From contig OX442317.1 in NCBI GenBank assembly GCA_949358305.1, positions 9,800,186 through 9,864,185 of the forward strand: DNA of 64,000 nt, read 5' to 3'. A model generated the notes under the pieces. That model was not told where the DNA came from, ran no database searches, and saw only the letters and a list, made by a program, of their open reading frames with translations. This DNA comes from Strigamia acuminata. Lineage: Eukaryota; Arthropoda; Chilopoda; Geophilomorpha; Linotaeniidae. The stretch's first letter is position 1; every line of letters starts with the position of its first letter. The position numbers were made by a program, and so were the translations under genes. Shown piece after piece: positions 8,683 through 19,700 of the stretch.

Positions 8683-9988
8683 AGGTCATGGGAAGAGAAA
8701 TGAAAAATTTCTCTCAAGTCTTTGAAATACCCTTAAAAAACGTTATGTAACCAGTTTAGTTCACTAACTTACCTGATATTGTTAAAAACCACTGTTGAAA
8801 TTCGAACCGAGCAGTAATTGTTCCGCCATTACGATTTTCCAAAGTTTATAGATACCGCCACTAGGTGGCATTATTTTTACGTCATCGACGACAAACAAGC
8901 ACGAGAATTCCAGCACCTATTCGCGTTTTCAGCATGTTTTTTAGTGAAAATTACCAGAAAAAATAGAAAATCACAGCAAATAACAAAAAATCACAGCAAA
9001 TAATAAAAAATACCAGCAACTAAAAATTTTTAAAAAATAAAAATAGCCGAAAATTATCAAAATGACCAAAAGTAACCCCAAAAAACATTAAAAAATTACC
9101 GAAAATAACAGAAAATCATCAAAAATTTCTAAAAAAAATAGGAAAGAACAGCCAATAACAAAAAAAAATTGACGGTTTTAGGATTTAGTGTATCATTTTA
9201 GCGGTGATAGACTGGCAGTAAAAACCTTAGCGGTTTGGAATGGGTGGTGGTGTTGTGCTACACTATGCAGCTAAAACGACACTTTACAATAAAAAACCGA
9301 TTCTATAATCAAGTTTTTGATTATTATTTATCATTATTTATTTATTTAAGACCTGAGAATCGACCAAACAGCGCCCGCATTTGTGTGATTGAATGCGGCG
9401 GGTGTTTGGCCGCATTCGATCGCGCAAATGCAGCCAAACACATGCCGCATTTGCGCGATCGAATGCGGCCAAACACCCGTCGCATTTGCGCGATCGAATG
9501 CAGCCAAACACCCGCCGCATTCGATCGCACAAATGCGACAGGTGTTTGGCTGGATTTGGTGTAAAAATCGATCGGTACTGTTTTATACAAAAAAAATATT
9601 CGGAGGTTGGAACCTCTAAAAGCCATGTGTTTTGCCCAAAATATGCTGGCACCAGTTATTTTTTAAAATTTCCCTGGAGTCGGAACTTCTAAAATCAATG
9701 TTTTTTGGCCTAAAATTGGCTGGTAACAATTGAATCAATGTGCGTAACACTACTTCGAATGTACGTGTGGTGTTGTTGTTTTCAAAACATGTCGTCGATG
9801 ACGTAGCAATCCCACAATGCATTTCACAAAATGGTTCCCTTTTTGAAATGACGATAACAAGATTTCATTAGGTAAAACGACAAATTCTTTATTATTTCGT
9901 AAGTTAGTCAACTAAAATGGTTCCATAACGTTTTTTAAGGGTATTTCAAAGACTTGAGAGAAATTTTTCATTTCTCTTCCCATGACCT
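8683..9988. mobile_element. TTAA-flanked DNA transposon with about 88-bp terminal inverted repeats
   Basis: The left end 8683-8770 (AGGTCATGGGAAGAG...) is repeated in inverse at 9901-9988 with only a few mismatches. TTAA directly flanks both ends (8679-8682 and 9989-9992), the piggyBac-type target duplication, although the terminal bases are AGG rather than the usual CCY. The 1306-bp body has no transposase ORF. It contains AT-rich sequence with many aaaaatna runs and a GC-rich palindromic array (about 9365-9556). It sits in the 3' non-coding part of the gypsy-like element and is therefore a non-autonomous passenger, younger than its host. Confidence 0.85.
9365..9556. repeat. Palindromic GCGATCGAATGCGGCC array
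   Basis: About six GC-rich units of the type gcatttgcgcgatcgaatgcggcc, joined by aaacaccc spacers and lying in alternating orientations. Reading the units in any frame gives spurious ORFs in several frames. Related units occur at about 52077-52225 inside a different DNA transposon. Function unknown. Confidence 0.75.
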
Positions 9989-9992
9989 TTAA

Positions 9993-10255
9993 TCAAACGA
10001 TTTTTTACAATATTCCTCTCCTAAACCCATTTGTTTGTGTTTGTTTGTTCTTGTCTGTAATTGCGCCAAGTTGTGCGCCTGTTGCGTCTGTCCAAATAAA
10101 TCCCTACCTGTGTTATGTGTTTATAGTGAGATTAATGTTGTTGATTCATTATTTTTATTTATTTATATGTTCAAATTTTTATCAATCATGTTGTTAACTC
10201 CATTTAGATGTTGATTATATAGAAACCATATAATAAACATCTAGGTGGGGGGGAA
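9993..10255 (+). other. 3' end of gypsy-like element with polypurine tract
   Basis: Resumes the host element after the TTAA transposon. A purine-rich AGGTGGGGGGGAA at 10243-10255 directly precedes TGTCACGG, as expected for the plus-strand primer next to a 3' LTR. An open 71-codon frame here is hydrophobic but low-complexity and is not called as a gene. Confidence 0.65.
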
Positions 10256-11236
10256 TGTCACGGTCCTGACTTTGAGCAGAAGAAATTTTCAAAATTTTAA
10301 GCGCATTTTGCGCCTTTTCCTTAATTTTTGCCTAATTTTATTAAGAAATTGTTCTAGTTTCTCTAAATTATTTTATTTTTCCCAAATCTAAATTTATTAT
10401 TTTATTTTATATTATTTTCCTTATTTTTGACATTTATCCTTAATTTGGCCTGGTTTTAATCACCCCATCCAGACAATTCATGAGAATTCTGCAATAAGTT
10501 GATATAATCGCGCTCTAAATTTGCATATTTCACCCCTGATCGCCTGTTTTCTGCTCGGTCCCCATTGGGAATTGACTTGGCCTTTGACATGTGATCAGAC
10601 GTGACTTGTTCTGTCAAGACATCTTGAACAGACAGAATAATTTTCGCCTTCGACTAGACAACATCTCTTGTCTCAACTGGGAGATTTCCAAGTGCGATTC
10701 ATGTTGCGTCTCAACGCATGCGGTCATTATGCAGCCCGAATTCTCATGGTTGGCTATCTAACCACAACATTTATTATTTGCCCATTATTTGCGTACAAAT
10801 TACTGGAAAAACAGCGTATTCGACGGTCTTAATTCGTCAATACATTTTATGCCACGACTGTGACTTCCTCCTCAGCCTAGACATTTTGAACTCATACTCG
10901 TCTCAATTGCGTATTCATTTCATTATCGACGGTTCGACGACGTTGTCTGCGGTTTGGTACCTGTTTGCGCGTTTACCCAACGTTTGCGCGTGTCCAGGAG
11001 AAGAAACATACTCTTCGTAAGTACGCCTAGCATATGACGACATTTTCCTTAGTGAAGAACGATATTCGGTCTCAACTCGTGTATCAACGTTCGCCATTTT
11101 GCGCGGCGCCCGAATTGAATCCTGCACCCATAAAAATACAGATTTCACGAATAGACGCTGTCTTAACCTAGCTACCACCCCCGGCAAAGTTTTAAGAGTT
11201 GCAGCGCCTGCGAACCTAAATTTTCTGGTTATTACA
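10256..11236 (+). repeat. 3' LTR of the gypsy-like element
   Basis: Starts TGTCACGGTCCTGAC directly after the polypurine tract. The end is estimated at GGTTATTACA (about 11236), because the 5' LTR and target duplication lie outside the window. The interior is AT-rich at first and then GC-richer, as in U3 to R/U5. It shares a TGTCACG start and a catgtgatcaga motif with the probable solo LTR at 11986-12640, suggesting related families. Confidence 0.6.
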
Positions 11237-11284
11237 ATCCCTGGAAATTCTTAAATTTCCGAAACCATTGTTAAAAAGTCGACT

Positions 11285-11985
11285 ACGACGTGACAAGTTG
11301 TTATCAATAAAAGTGATACGCATTCGAAATTAGAAGTTTTTAACGATTAATATTATATTACAAAACTAATTTAGAAGAAGAAAAAAAAACAGAAAAACAA
11401 CCTGTTATTATGACCACTTTGTCCTTCCACTCCGACATTTCTACGGAAATAATGACGAATAAGTTGTGAGGAATAGCGAAAAGCAACGGAGATTTCTTAG
11501 AAATGGTCCTTGTGACTATTTTGTAATCTTTGTGTGACGGTGACGACCACAACTCCTATCAAATGGTAGTACCGGGTATAAGTTACAAGTGAACAATAAT
11601 ATGAGATAAATAAAGATTAGAAATGGTTATCAAAACAACTACATTTATTGGATTCAACCAATGTAAATAACACTATCGTATTTTACCGATTAAGAGTCGC
11701 CCTCGTATCATGTAGGAATGTTTATTAACATTCATTAATCTAACATATTTACCATTGAATCCTTTTCAATAGCTTTATTTAGGAATTACATCAGTTTTAC
11801 ACAAAATATCTTCCAAATATCACGACAATGGTGTAAAATCGCCATTTGGTTGTGAAACAGGCATTTACAGCCATTCCATAACCGTCACATTTGAATCCTT
11901 GAAGCTTTTGATTGCCTTTTTATGATAACTGAGCTGTGTCACTGTATAAGTGACCTCGCTGCGATAAAGGAAAACGAGGAGGATT
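11285..11985 (-). pseudogene. Duplicated 5' flank plus exon 1 of the SDR gene
   Basis: The minus strand at about 11399-11440 repeats SDR exon 1 ([13 protein letters not shown]) with its start context and part of intron 1. 11290-11520 matches 14838-15060, and 11890-11985 matches 15070-15165. The copy stops inside intron 1, about 50 bp from the gypsy-like LTR, and no exons 2-8 follow. It is therefore a truncated duplicate in the same orientation as the intact gene, 3 kb away. 11530-11890 is AT-rich and not matched there. Confidence 0.8.
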
Positions 11986-12883
11986 TTGTCACGTGCATGG
12001 TTTTAATTTTGAATTTTCCCACTTTTTCCCTAAATTTCTATTTTATTTTCATTTTATCTATATTCTTAAATTTTGCCGACTCATCTTTTGTAATGTATGC
12101 ACAAAAGGTATTTTCGCATTCATTCACTTCAAACATCATCTTTTTGTTTCTGCCCCACCCCTGCTCACAATTGACACAGCTGTCAATCATGTGATCAGAG
12201 GTGACTTCTGGGCCTCCTTACCACCAAAACAACACTTCTCCACCTCTACTCAACCTGTTAACAAGGTGCTTAACTTTTAAACAGCAGAGCAAGAATGTCA
12301 CTTTTCTTTTTGATAATTTTGTGCCCTAAAAAAGCGCATCCCATCCAATGCTAACCATATCACACCATTTGTGCCTCTATTTTAACCATGCTCAGTGATT
12401 AGACCTCACCCAATCAATGGAGTTGAAACCCGAGTCAGTTTACATTTCTTTTTAACACCCCCCCATTCACATGTGGAACGGGATTCTGTAAATTATAAAT
12501 AGTGTTGTTACCAGCGGGGCCGGGATATCTAATCGTCTGACATCAAAACTGAACGAAATTAAACGGACCTGGATCATGCGCAAATAACTCTGCGCGTAGC
12601 TTTTGTTAAATTAATCTGTACCAACTGTGGTAAGATTGATCGTGATAAATTATTTCAAATTGGAGCGAAACGGTCCGAACTAGATAAAACAAGATCAATG
12701 GCCAATATTTTGAAAGAAATCGAAACCCTCCACAACGACGAAGCGGTACAATCGATTAAATTTGAGGAGTGGACCAAGACCATGGACGAGAAAATAAAGT
12801 CGATGGCAAAACACCAAGTTTGGAGCGAGACGAAACTGCCGAAAACGAAGAATGTCGTGAATTCGATTAGTCCAGAGGAATAA
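11922..12883 (+). pseudogene. Small ORF interrupted by the solo LTR, possible copia RT linker fragment
   Basis: With the inserted LTR set aside, one frame runs from ATG 11922 (MITELCHCISDLAAIKENEED) and resumes at about 12643 to a stop at 12881-12883, about 98 codons. The right part (EEWTKTMDEKIKSMAKHQVW, then LPKTKNVV) resembles the W-x3-M...VW...LP motif just upstream of copia RT, so it may be element-derived. The duplicate at 15100-15215 keeps the first part but is cut by a frameshift. I cannot decide between a host micro-gene and a TE relic. Confidence 0.4.
11986..12640 (+). repeat. Probable solo LTR
   Basis: 655 bp present here but absent from the homologous duplicate at 15160-15170, so it is an insertion. 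It starts TGTCACGTGC, contains TATAAATAG (about 12497) followed by a GC-richer segment as in an R region, and shares catgtgatcaga with the LTR at 10256. A 4-bp ATTT may flank it. It has no coding capacity. Confidence 0.55.
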
Positions 12884-13084
12884 CGGGGTAACATCCCTTC
12901 TGAAACTAGAAAAATTAATTGTTTTTATGGAAAATCATGTTTTTGAAGTAATAAAACATAATAGAAAAATAATTGACCGATAAACAAAAAATATTTCCAA
13001 ACTTTTGTTAAAAACATTTGTTAATTGTTAAATTTCACAGACTTTTTGGACAGCTGTTTTTTTCATTTATTGTTGATATTTTAA

Positions 13085-13235
13085 ATAAATATTATTGAAT
13101 CAGTCTGAAAATGTAATCAGACATTACTTGAGTGGTATATTTAGTAATCTTAAAAGTAAAATTAAATCATTGTCATTCTACCTTGGACGAATTCGGCCAA
13201 GATTCAAGATTCTACAGACTTTTTGGATGCACCTT
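13085..13235 (-). repeat. DNA transposon end fragment, left of SDR gene
   Basis: About 90 bp here (13090-13180) is the reverse complement of 16262-16352. The outer edge reads aaggtgcatccaaaaagtct on the minus strand, matching aaggtgcgtccaaacagtct at 16218. These look like the same end of a Tc1/mariner-like family. A similar cagactttttggac occurs at 13038. Confidence 0.6.
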
Positions 13236-13603
13236 TGTAAGTGATCAAGTATAACAATTGCAAGCTTTGGTCTGGACATAACAGCTTCCACCACTCATTC
13301 GTTATTTTTGCTTTGAAATGGCTACTGCGTCAAAACAAGTTTGCCTTCAAAAATGTGCTACAACAAAGAGTATGGGCGGAACGATGAAAACAGTGCTCAA
13401 TTTAGGACTGTTACAAAATATTTGGAAAACTGGTGTGTTTTGTAGTTGTTCTTGCATGGATGGAAGCTGGATGCAATTGGATTGTATTGGATTGCAGTTG
13501 GATTGGAGTCAGACACGAGGCACTTGTAGGAAAGTTTGCATGAATATTGTTTATTACAATATAGGTGGCGCTGTAGTAGCAGCGTTACAAAATAAAACAA
13601 TGG

Positions 13604-14981
13604 TCAAGGCTGACCAATGGAGTTCGAGACACTCCAATAACCACCACCATCAATTGTAATAACTTGACCAGTCAGAAATGATGCCTTATCAGATGATAGA
13701 TGAACTGCCATGTGTCCTATATCTTCTGGTGTTCCGAGACGACCCATTGGATGTTCGGTTGTATTCCGTTGTATCAACTAAATTAATTTGATAATGGTAG
13801 CTACTTTATTTTGGAAGAAATTTTATTAATTTTTAATATAACTTACCTGATTTTTTTCTTCTCTGCTCATTCCCACGCGTTCCCAAATCGGAGTATCGAT
13901 TACACCGGGTCTTAACATAATAAATAGATGGTCAAAGAATTCTTATTAAACGACAGGACACTCTTAACTTACAGGATTGAATTGATTCTCACTTTTTTTG
14001 GTGCCAAATCTGGAACGTCAGAAAATAAATTGAACATTTCTTAGTATTGAATTTGTGTTGTGATGTTGTGTACCAATTGCACTGCAGCGTGTGAAATGAT
14101 CCAGAGCGGCTTTCGACATGGAATACGCTGTAAGGTGACCATACTAAATATCCAAATAGATTCATTATTGACGTGTAGCCAGGGGATGATTATTACTCGT
14201 TTGTAACACCCACCGTGTGAAAAGAAGCAATGCTTGAAATGTTTACAACGTTTCCTTGAAAGAAACAAAAAACTAAATTATTTTGAAATGAAATAATAAG
14301 AAAACAATGAACCTTGTGTTTCAATCAAATAGGGAAGAGCTTCTTGTGTAAGCTGTACAACTGATCTCACATTTACTTGCATGATGTCATCGTAATCGTT
14401 CATGTTTATGTTTGGAATTGAACCAGTTTTTGCCATTCCAGCATTATTGATCTAAAGTAAATGTAAAGAATAATTTTCTCTTGAAATTTCCACTGGTGTA
14501 CTACTAGTATACTGTATACAAGTAAAAGCCACAGATCTACCAAGATATTAATTTTTCCAAACTTTTCTACAGTTTTGGTTACAATACTTTTCACATCTTC
14601 GTCTTTGAACATGTCTGCAACAATGCAGAGTGTCTTGTTTTCCAAGCTGCATGAGCCTTCGCACTTTCCCAGAGCGAGACTTTGTAAGAGTTTGCACTGT
14701 TTTGCGGTTTCTGCCAGGTTTCTTTCATTCCTCCCAGTTAGTGCTAGAGTGCATCCTTGACGTGCAAATTCAAAAGCAATCCCAGCCCCAATTCCAGAAC
14801 TTGCTCCTGAAGTTGAAAGGATAAACATTTCAAACGTCAGTTGTTATCAATAAAAGTAATACACATTCGAAATTAGAAGTTTTTAACGATTAATATTATA
14901 TTACAAAACGAATTTAGAAGAAGAAAAAAAAACAAAAAAACAACCTGTTATTATGACCACTTTGTCCTTCCACTCCGACAT
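13604..14981 (-). CDS. Short-chain dehydrogenase/reductase, complete, 8 exons
   Basis: Classical SDR oxidoreductase, NAD(P)-dependent, substrate unknown. Exons (minus strand): 14981-14945, 14806-14541, 14451-14313, 14254-14210, 14127-14074, 14009-13973, 13910-13847, 13777-13604, all with GT-AG introns. The sum is 816 nt (271 aa). The Rossmann motif TGASSGIG spans exons 1 and 2. The structural NNAG motif ([10 protein letters not shown]), [12 protein letters not shown] and catalytic Tyr/Lys in [12 protein letters not shown] are present, as are [13 protein letters not shown] and the C-terminal [13 protein letters not shown]. No signal peptide or membrane segment, so cytosolic. Inverted transposon ends flank it (13085 and 16217), and its 5' end is partly duplicated at 11.3-12.0 kb. 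The resemblance is to uncharacterised arthropod SDRs. Confidence 0.93.
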
Positions 14982-15059
14982 TTCTACGGAAATAATGACG
15001 AATAAGTTGTGAGGAATAGCGAAAAGCAACGGAGATTTCTTAGAAATGGATCGTGTAAC

Positions 15060-15610
15060 AATTTTGTAATCTGTGCATCCTTGAAGCTTTTAATTGCCTT
15101 TTTGTGATAACAGCGCTGTGTCACTGTATCGGTGACCTTGCTGCGATAAAGGAAAACGAAGAGGAATTATTTCGAATTGGAGCGAAACGATCCGAAGTCC
15201 GAACGAGATAAAACGAGATCAATGTCTACAGATTAAATTCTAAAAATTCTAAACATATTCTCTTAGCATTCCAAAATTTTTTTAAACACTTTAGGAATAA
15301 TAAACAGCCATAAAAACGCCAACGACTTATGTTTTGTATGACAGAGGTTGGAATAACCAGAAGCGGAATTCCGCTCTTGATCACCCAACACTACTCAAAC
15401 CATCATTCTGACATTGGTCACACTAGCACACATTTTAGAGCAGGGGTTCTTTCAAGTAATTTTAAGTGGGGTCCGTATACTATTGAAAATTGTTATCGAA
15501 GTCCAGAAAAACCTTACTAAAAACCTAAGAAAACTTAATCCCAAGACAGTAATGCGCCTCTCTGAAATCTTTCATCTGAAATTTGGATAAAAGTGCATTT
15601 TTAATTCGAA
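15060..15610. other. Upstream region of the SDR gene with a hAT-like end
   Basis: 15070-15220 is homologous to 11895-11985 plus 12643-12700 (duplicated flank). At 15440 a sequence CAGGGGTTCTTTCAAG resembles the terminal repeat of the hAT MITE at 38675. No gene is supported between 15220 and 15610. Confidence 0.5.
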
Positions 15611-15613
15611 TTT

Positions 15614-16110
15614 TTAACTCTGAGACGCTCGAGAAGATGAGTAAATCATCAACATAAACTGCTTCTCTCGTAGGAAATAAACACAGCAATCAAAGTCAGA
15701 CCGCATAAGCCATATGTACAACAGGCCTTTGTCGAGAAGTTCATACCACGCTCGTCCGGCTTGCTTCAGGCCATAGAGCGCCTTTTTCAAGTGACAGTAT
15801 TTGGTCCGGTTGTTGGGCGTCTGGTCGAGTCCTCCGTACTGCTTCATATATATTTCCTCTTTTAAATGTTTGTGGAGAAAAACGGTGACCGCATTCATCT
15901 GGTCAATTTCCCAGTCGTTAGCAGCTGCCATCGCCAAGAGCAGTCGCAAGGTGGTGTACCTGACCACGGGAGAAAAAGTGTCGTCGTAGTCCACTCCGTT
16001 TATCTGGGAACATCCGCGCAACCAATCGTGCCTTGTATCGTTCCACAGTTCCGTCCGCCGTCCTTTTAATTCGAAATACCCAGCGGCACGTTATTGACTT
16101 CCATCCAGGT
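15614..16110 (-). pseudogene. Copia reverse transcriptase fragment
   Basis: The minus strand reads the RT start (FRIKRTADGTVERYKARLVA) and then, after a one-base frame change, RGCSQINGVDYDDTFSPVV, ALYGLKQAGRAWYELLDKGL and FDCCVYF. It ends before the YVDD block. These are RVT_2 motifs of copia elements. There are no LTRs and the sequence is damaged, so it is an old fragment unrelated to the intact copia copy at 4-7.7 kb. Confidence 0.85.
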
Positions 16111-16216
16111 AGGAGATCTTTTGGACAGTGGTTGTTTCATAATGTCCAGAAACCCTTGCCCAAGCATCGCTGTTAGTGTTTTATACTCGTAAATTATTAT
16201 TATTTATTTTTATTAC

Positions 16217-16355
16217 TAAGGTGCGTCCAAACAGTCTGTGGAATGACGAAAAATTTGAAAAAATTAACTTCCAATATTTTGATTTAATTTTCCTTTTAGG
16301 ATTACTAAATATATCACTCAAGTAATGTCTGATTAAATTTTCAGACTGATTCAAT
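16217..16355 (+). repeat. DNA transposon end fragment, right of SDR gene
   Basis: Inverted partner of 13085-13235. It begins aaggtgcgtccaaacagtct and carries the shared 90-bp subterminal block at 16262-16352. Confidence 0.6.
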
Positions 16356-16439
16356 AACATTTATTGGCACATCAGAGCTGTGCACAGGCTGAAGTGCTTG
16401 TACGAGTTTTCGTCAAAGAAGGGCAAACTCACATCATTG

Positions 16440-16622
16440 TGAAGTGTATGATGGATTTATACGAATCGATGGTGTTGGATTGAGACAGGAAGAACTCAGG
16501 GTTTGACCATCACCTTGGTGGCTATTTGCATAAGTGCATTTATTCTACAGGTACACACAGGTGGCGCTGCAAAGGGCGGCGTCACAAAATGTCAAAATAA
16601 GTATGGAGTACAATACACTCCA
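16440..16622 (-). repeat. Mag-like element 3' LTR
   Basis: 183 bp, identical by eye to 21153-21335. Contains gtggcgctgcaaagggcggc. Confidence 0.93.
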
Positions 16623-16749
16623 ACATCCCCTCAATTGTGTGACAGGAGGGAAAACAATTATAATATTGCAGTTGGAATAAAACATGAAATGAAATAATAA
16701 ACAATACAACAATTGAATTATGACATGGAATAAATGAATGTAATTTGAG

Positions 16750-19700
16750 TTATTGTGGGAAACCGTAAAATTGGGTTTGCTTGCGGTTTCTCCCAGATCT
16801 GCGTGTGCGTGCTGGTAGAGCAGGAATCGCCGGTGGAGTCAGCGGGCGCAGGACAGGCATCGCAACCGGAACGGGAGCAATGGGTTGGGCTGGAATAACC
16901 GCAGTTAAAGTGGGTGCATGAGCTGGGGCCTGGGTTGCTGTTGTTCGAGCGGCTGGCGTCTGTGCAGTTTGCGGCAAATCTTGTGGCCAAACGAACGGAA
17001 AGCTGCTAGAACTTTCCCCCTCAATTGGGAGCGGGCGCCCAATTATAACACGCTTACGCATTTGGTCCACGTGTCTGGACCATTTCACAGCGTTGGCAAC
17101 CTCGACCGTGTACGTGGTCGACGAGTTCTTTGCAAAAACGGTGCCTGGAACCCACTTGTCGTCGTGACGGTAGTCTCGAACGTAGACTGGATCGCCAATT
17201 TCGAAACTCTTTGCTTTGTCCATGATGGTGACGTCGGGCAACAAACGAGGGTTGAGCAGGTGTAATCTGGTGCGCAACTGGCGCTGCAGGAAAATTTCAG
17301 CCAGTGACTTTTGTGTTGTCACGTGCGGGGACGAGCGGTATGAAAACAGGAAACGGTTCAAGGCCTCTGCAAGTAAAAGATTTTGTTTGATTAATTTCTC
17401 CAACTGATGCTTGAAGGTCTTGACGAATCCCTCGACCGCTCCATTTGTGGCTGGGTGGTATGGTGGCGAAAACGTGTGTCGGACGCCATTCCCGGCCAAA
17501 AATTCGCGAAAACATGCTGCAGTAAACTGTGGTCCGTTATCTGAATGCACGTGGATCGGCAAGCCGTGTTGTGCAAACCAGTCCTGGAGAACGGCAATTG
17601 TTGCAGCGGTTGTGGTGGACGACATGGCGCGAACTTCGCACCATTTTGACTTCGCGTCCACGGCCAGTAGGAACGACTTTCCTAAGAACGGCCCAGCAAA
17701 ATCGATGTGGACGCGGCCCCATACCTCGTCCGGTATCGGCCATCGGGTGGTGGATGAGCGCGGAGGAGCTGGGAGTGCCCGTTGGCAGGCATCGCACGAG
17801 CGCACGGTGCGTTCGACGTCGTTGTCGATGCCTGGCCACCAAACCGTGGTGCGCGCAAGTGACTTGGTGCGCACAATACCGTAGTGGCCTGCATGCAATT
17901 CCGCTAAAATTGCAGCTTGCAGGCCGACCGGAACCACGATTCTGTCAGACAAAAATAAAACATTGTTAAAAATTGAGAATGAGTCCCTGTGCTTGTAAAA
18001 TGGCGCCATTTCAGGCGTGTGTTTGTGCCATCCATTTCGTGCGCAGTGAAGCACGGCTTGCAACAGGGGATCAGCTGCATATGCTGCGAGCAGAGACGTC
18101 GGAGAAACTGGAAACTGTCGGACTGACGTGGAAAAAATTTGAATTGCGCCGACTTCAAGGTCCTCGGTGGTGTCGATCAAAGGCTGGGGGTTTCTGGACA
18201 ATCCATCCGCGATCGCGTTGTCCGCTGCTGGAACGTGGGTGATCTGGAAGTCATAAGCAGATAGAAATACCGCCCAGCGGTGGAGGCGTGCAGCCACGAT
18301 CTGGTTACAGCCTTTCTTTTCTCCAAAAATCGACACTAAGGGCTTGTGGTCGGTGCGGAGCATGAATCGTCTGCCGAACAAATAATGGTGAAATTTACGC
18401 ACACCAAACACAATCGCATAACCTTCGCGGTCAATCTGCGCGTAGTTGCGCTGCGCAGGCGACAAAAGGGAGGACGCGAATGCAATCGGGCGATGCACTG
18501 CTGCGCTGTCGATGTGGGAGAGGAAGGCTCCGACTCCCACTGGCGAAGCATCGACCGTCAAAAATACTGGTTTGCGTTGGTCGTAATGTGCCAGCGCCGA
18601 TTCCGTTGAAACCGACGTGCGAACCTCTTGCCATGCCGTCTCGTGCTGTTTGGTCCAAGTCCACTTGACGTTGTCGCGTGTCAGGCTGTACAGCGGCTCG
18701 AGCAGGGTCGACAGGTTGGGCACAAAGCGGCCGTAGTAGTTTACTAGGCCTATAAACGACTTGAGAGAAGTGACATCCGAAGGACGAGACGAGTTTCGCA
18801 GCGGCTCTATTTTCGAGGCAATCGGTGAAATCCCTTGTTTGGAGATTCGTAGGCCTAAAAAATCAACAGATTGGCGCAAGAACTTGCATTTAGATTTACT
18901 CAAAGTCAGTCCGGATCGGTTGAATGCAGCCAGCAAACGATCGAGATTGTCCAGGTGAATGTCGTTTGTTGCGCCTGTGACCGCCGAGTCGTCGATGTAA
19001 GGTTCTGTTGCATCTATTTCTGTCGTCAAATCGTCCATTGTGCGTTGGAACAGCGCTGGAGCCGTGGAAATCCCGTAAAAAAGTCTATTGACACGAAAAA
19101 GCCCAATGTGGGTGTTAATGGTGCATAAATCTTTGCTGGCGTCGTCCAATTCGAGTTGGTTGTACGCATGATTCATGTCGAGTGTGGAATAAGATTCCCC
19201 ACCCGACAACTTTGCTGCCACGTCAGCGAACAGCGGCAATGGGTACGAGCACGGGAGCACCGCCTTGTTGACAGTGCGGTTGTAGCACCCGGCTATCTTC
19301 ATTGTGCCGTCCGACTTACGGACGTGCATGATGGGCGTAGCCCATTTGGAGGACGCAACAGGAGAAATTATGCCCAAAGCTTGCAATCGATGCAATTCCT
19401 TTTCGAGGTCAGGCTTAACGGACAGCGGAACTGGGTAGGCCTTGAGAAATATCGGTTTGAAATTTTTGTCAATGTCTATACTCACGGTGGTCGGCAGGTA
19501 GCGACCAATCTCGTCACGAAAAACGTTTTCGTGTTTATGCAGCAAAGTGTCCAATTTTGCCAAAATTTCCGGAGTCGCCGTCGTGAGCGGAGCAGCAGAC
19601 GGCAGAGGAGCGGCAGACGTCGCAGGAGCAGCGGCAGCAGGAGCAGCAGCAGCAGGGGCGTCTGTCACAGTCGGCGGCGGAACGAGAGGAGCAGCGACGG

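Noticed and set aside
9365-9556. CRISPR-like array
   Set aside because: Units alternate in orientation, spacers are repeats themselves, and the genome is eukaryotic.
9235-9652. Several overlapping ORFs with CLAAFDRANA-type repeats on both strands
   Set aside because: Produced by the GCGATCGAATGCGGCC array being open in several frames, not by a gene.
13318-13659. 113-codon plus-strand ORF beside the SDR gene
   Set aside because: It overlaps the SDR last exon in antisense and consists of low-complexity repeats (attggattgcagttggattg).
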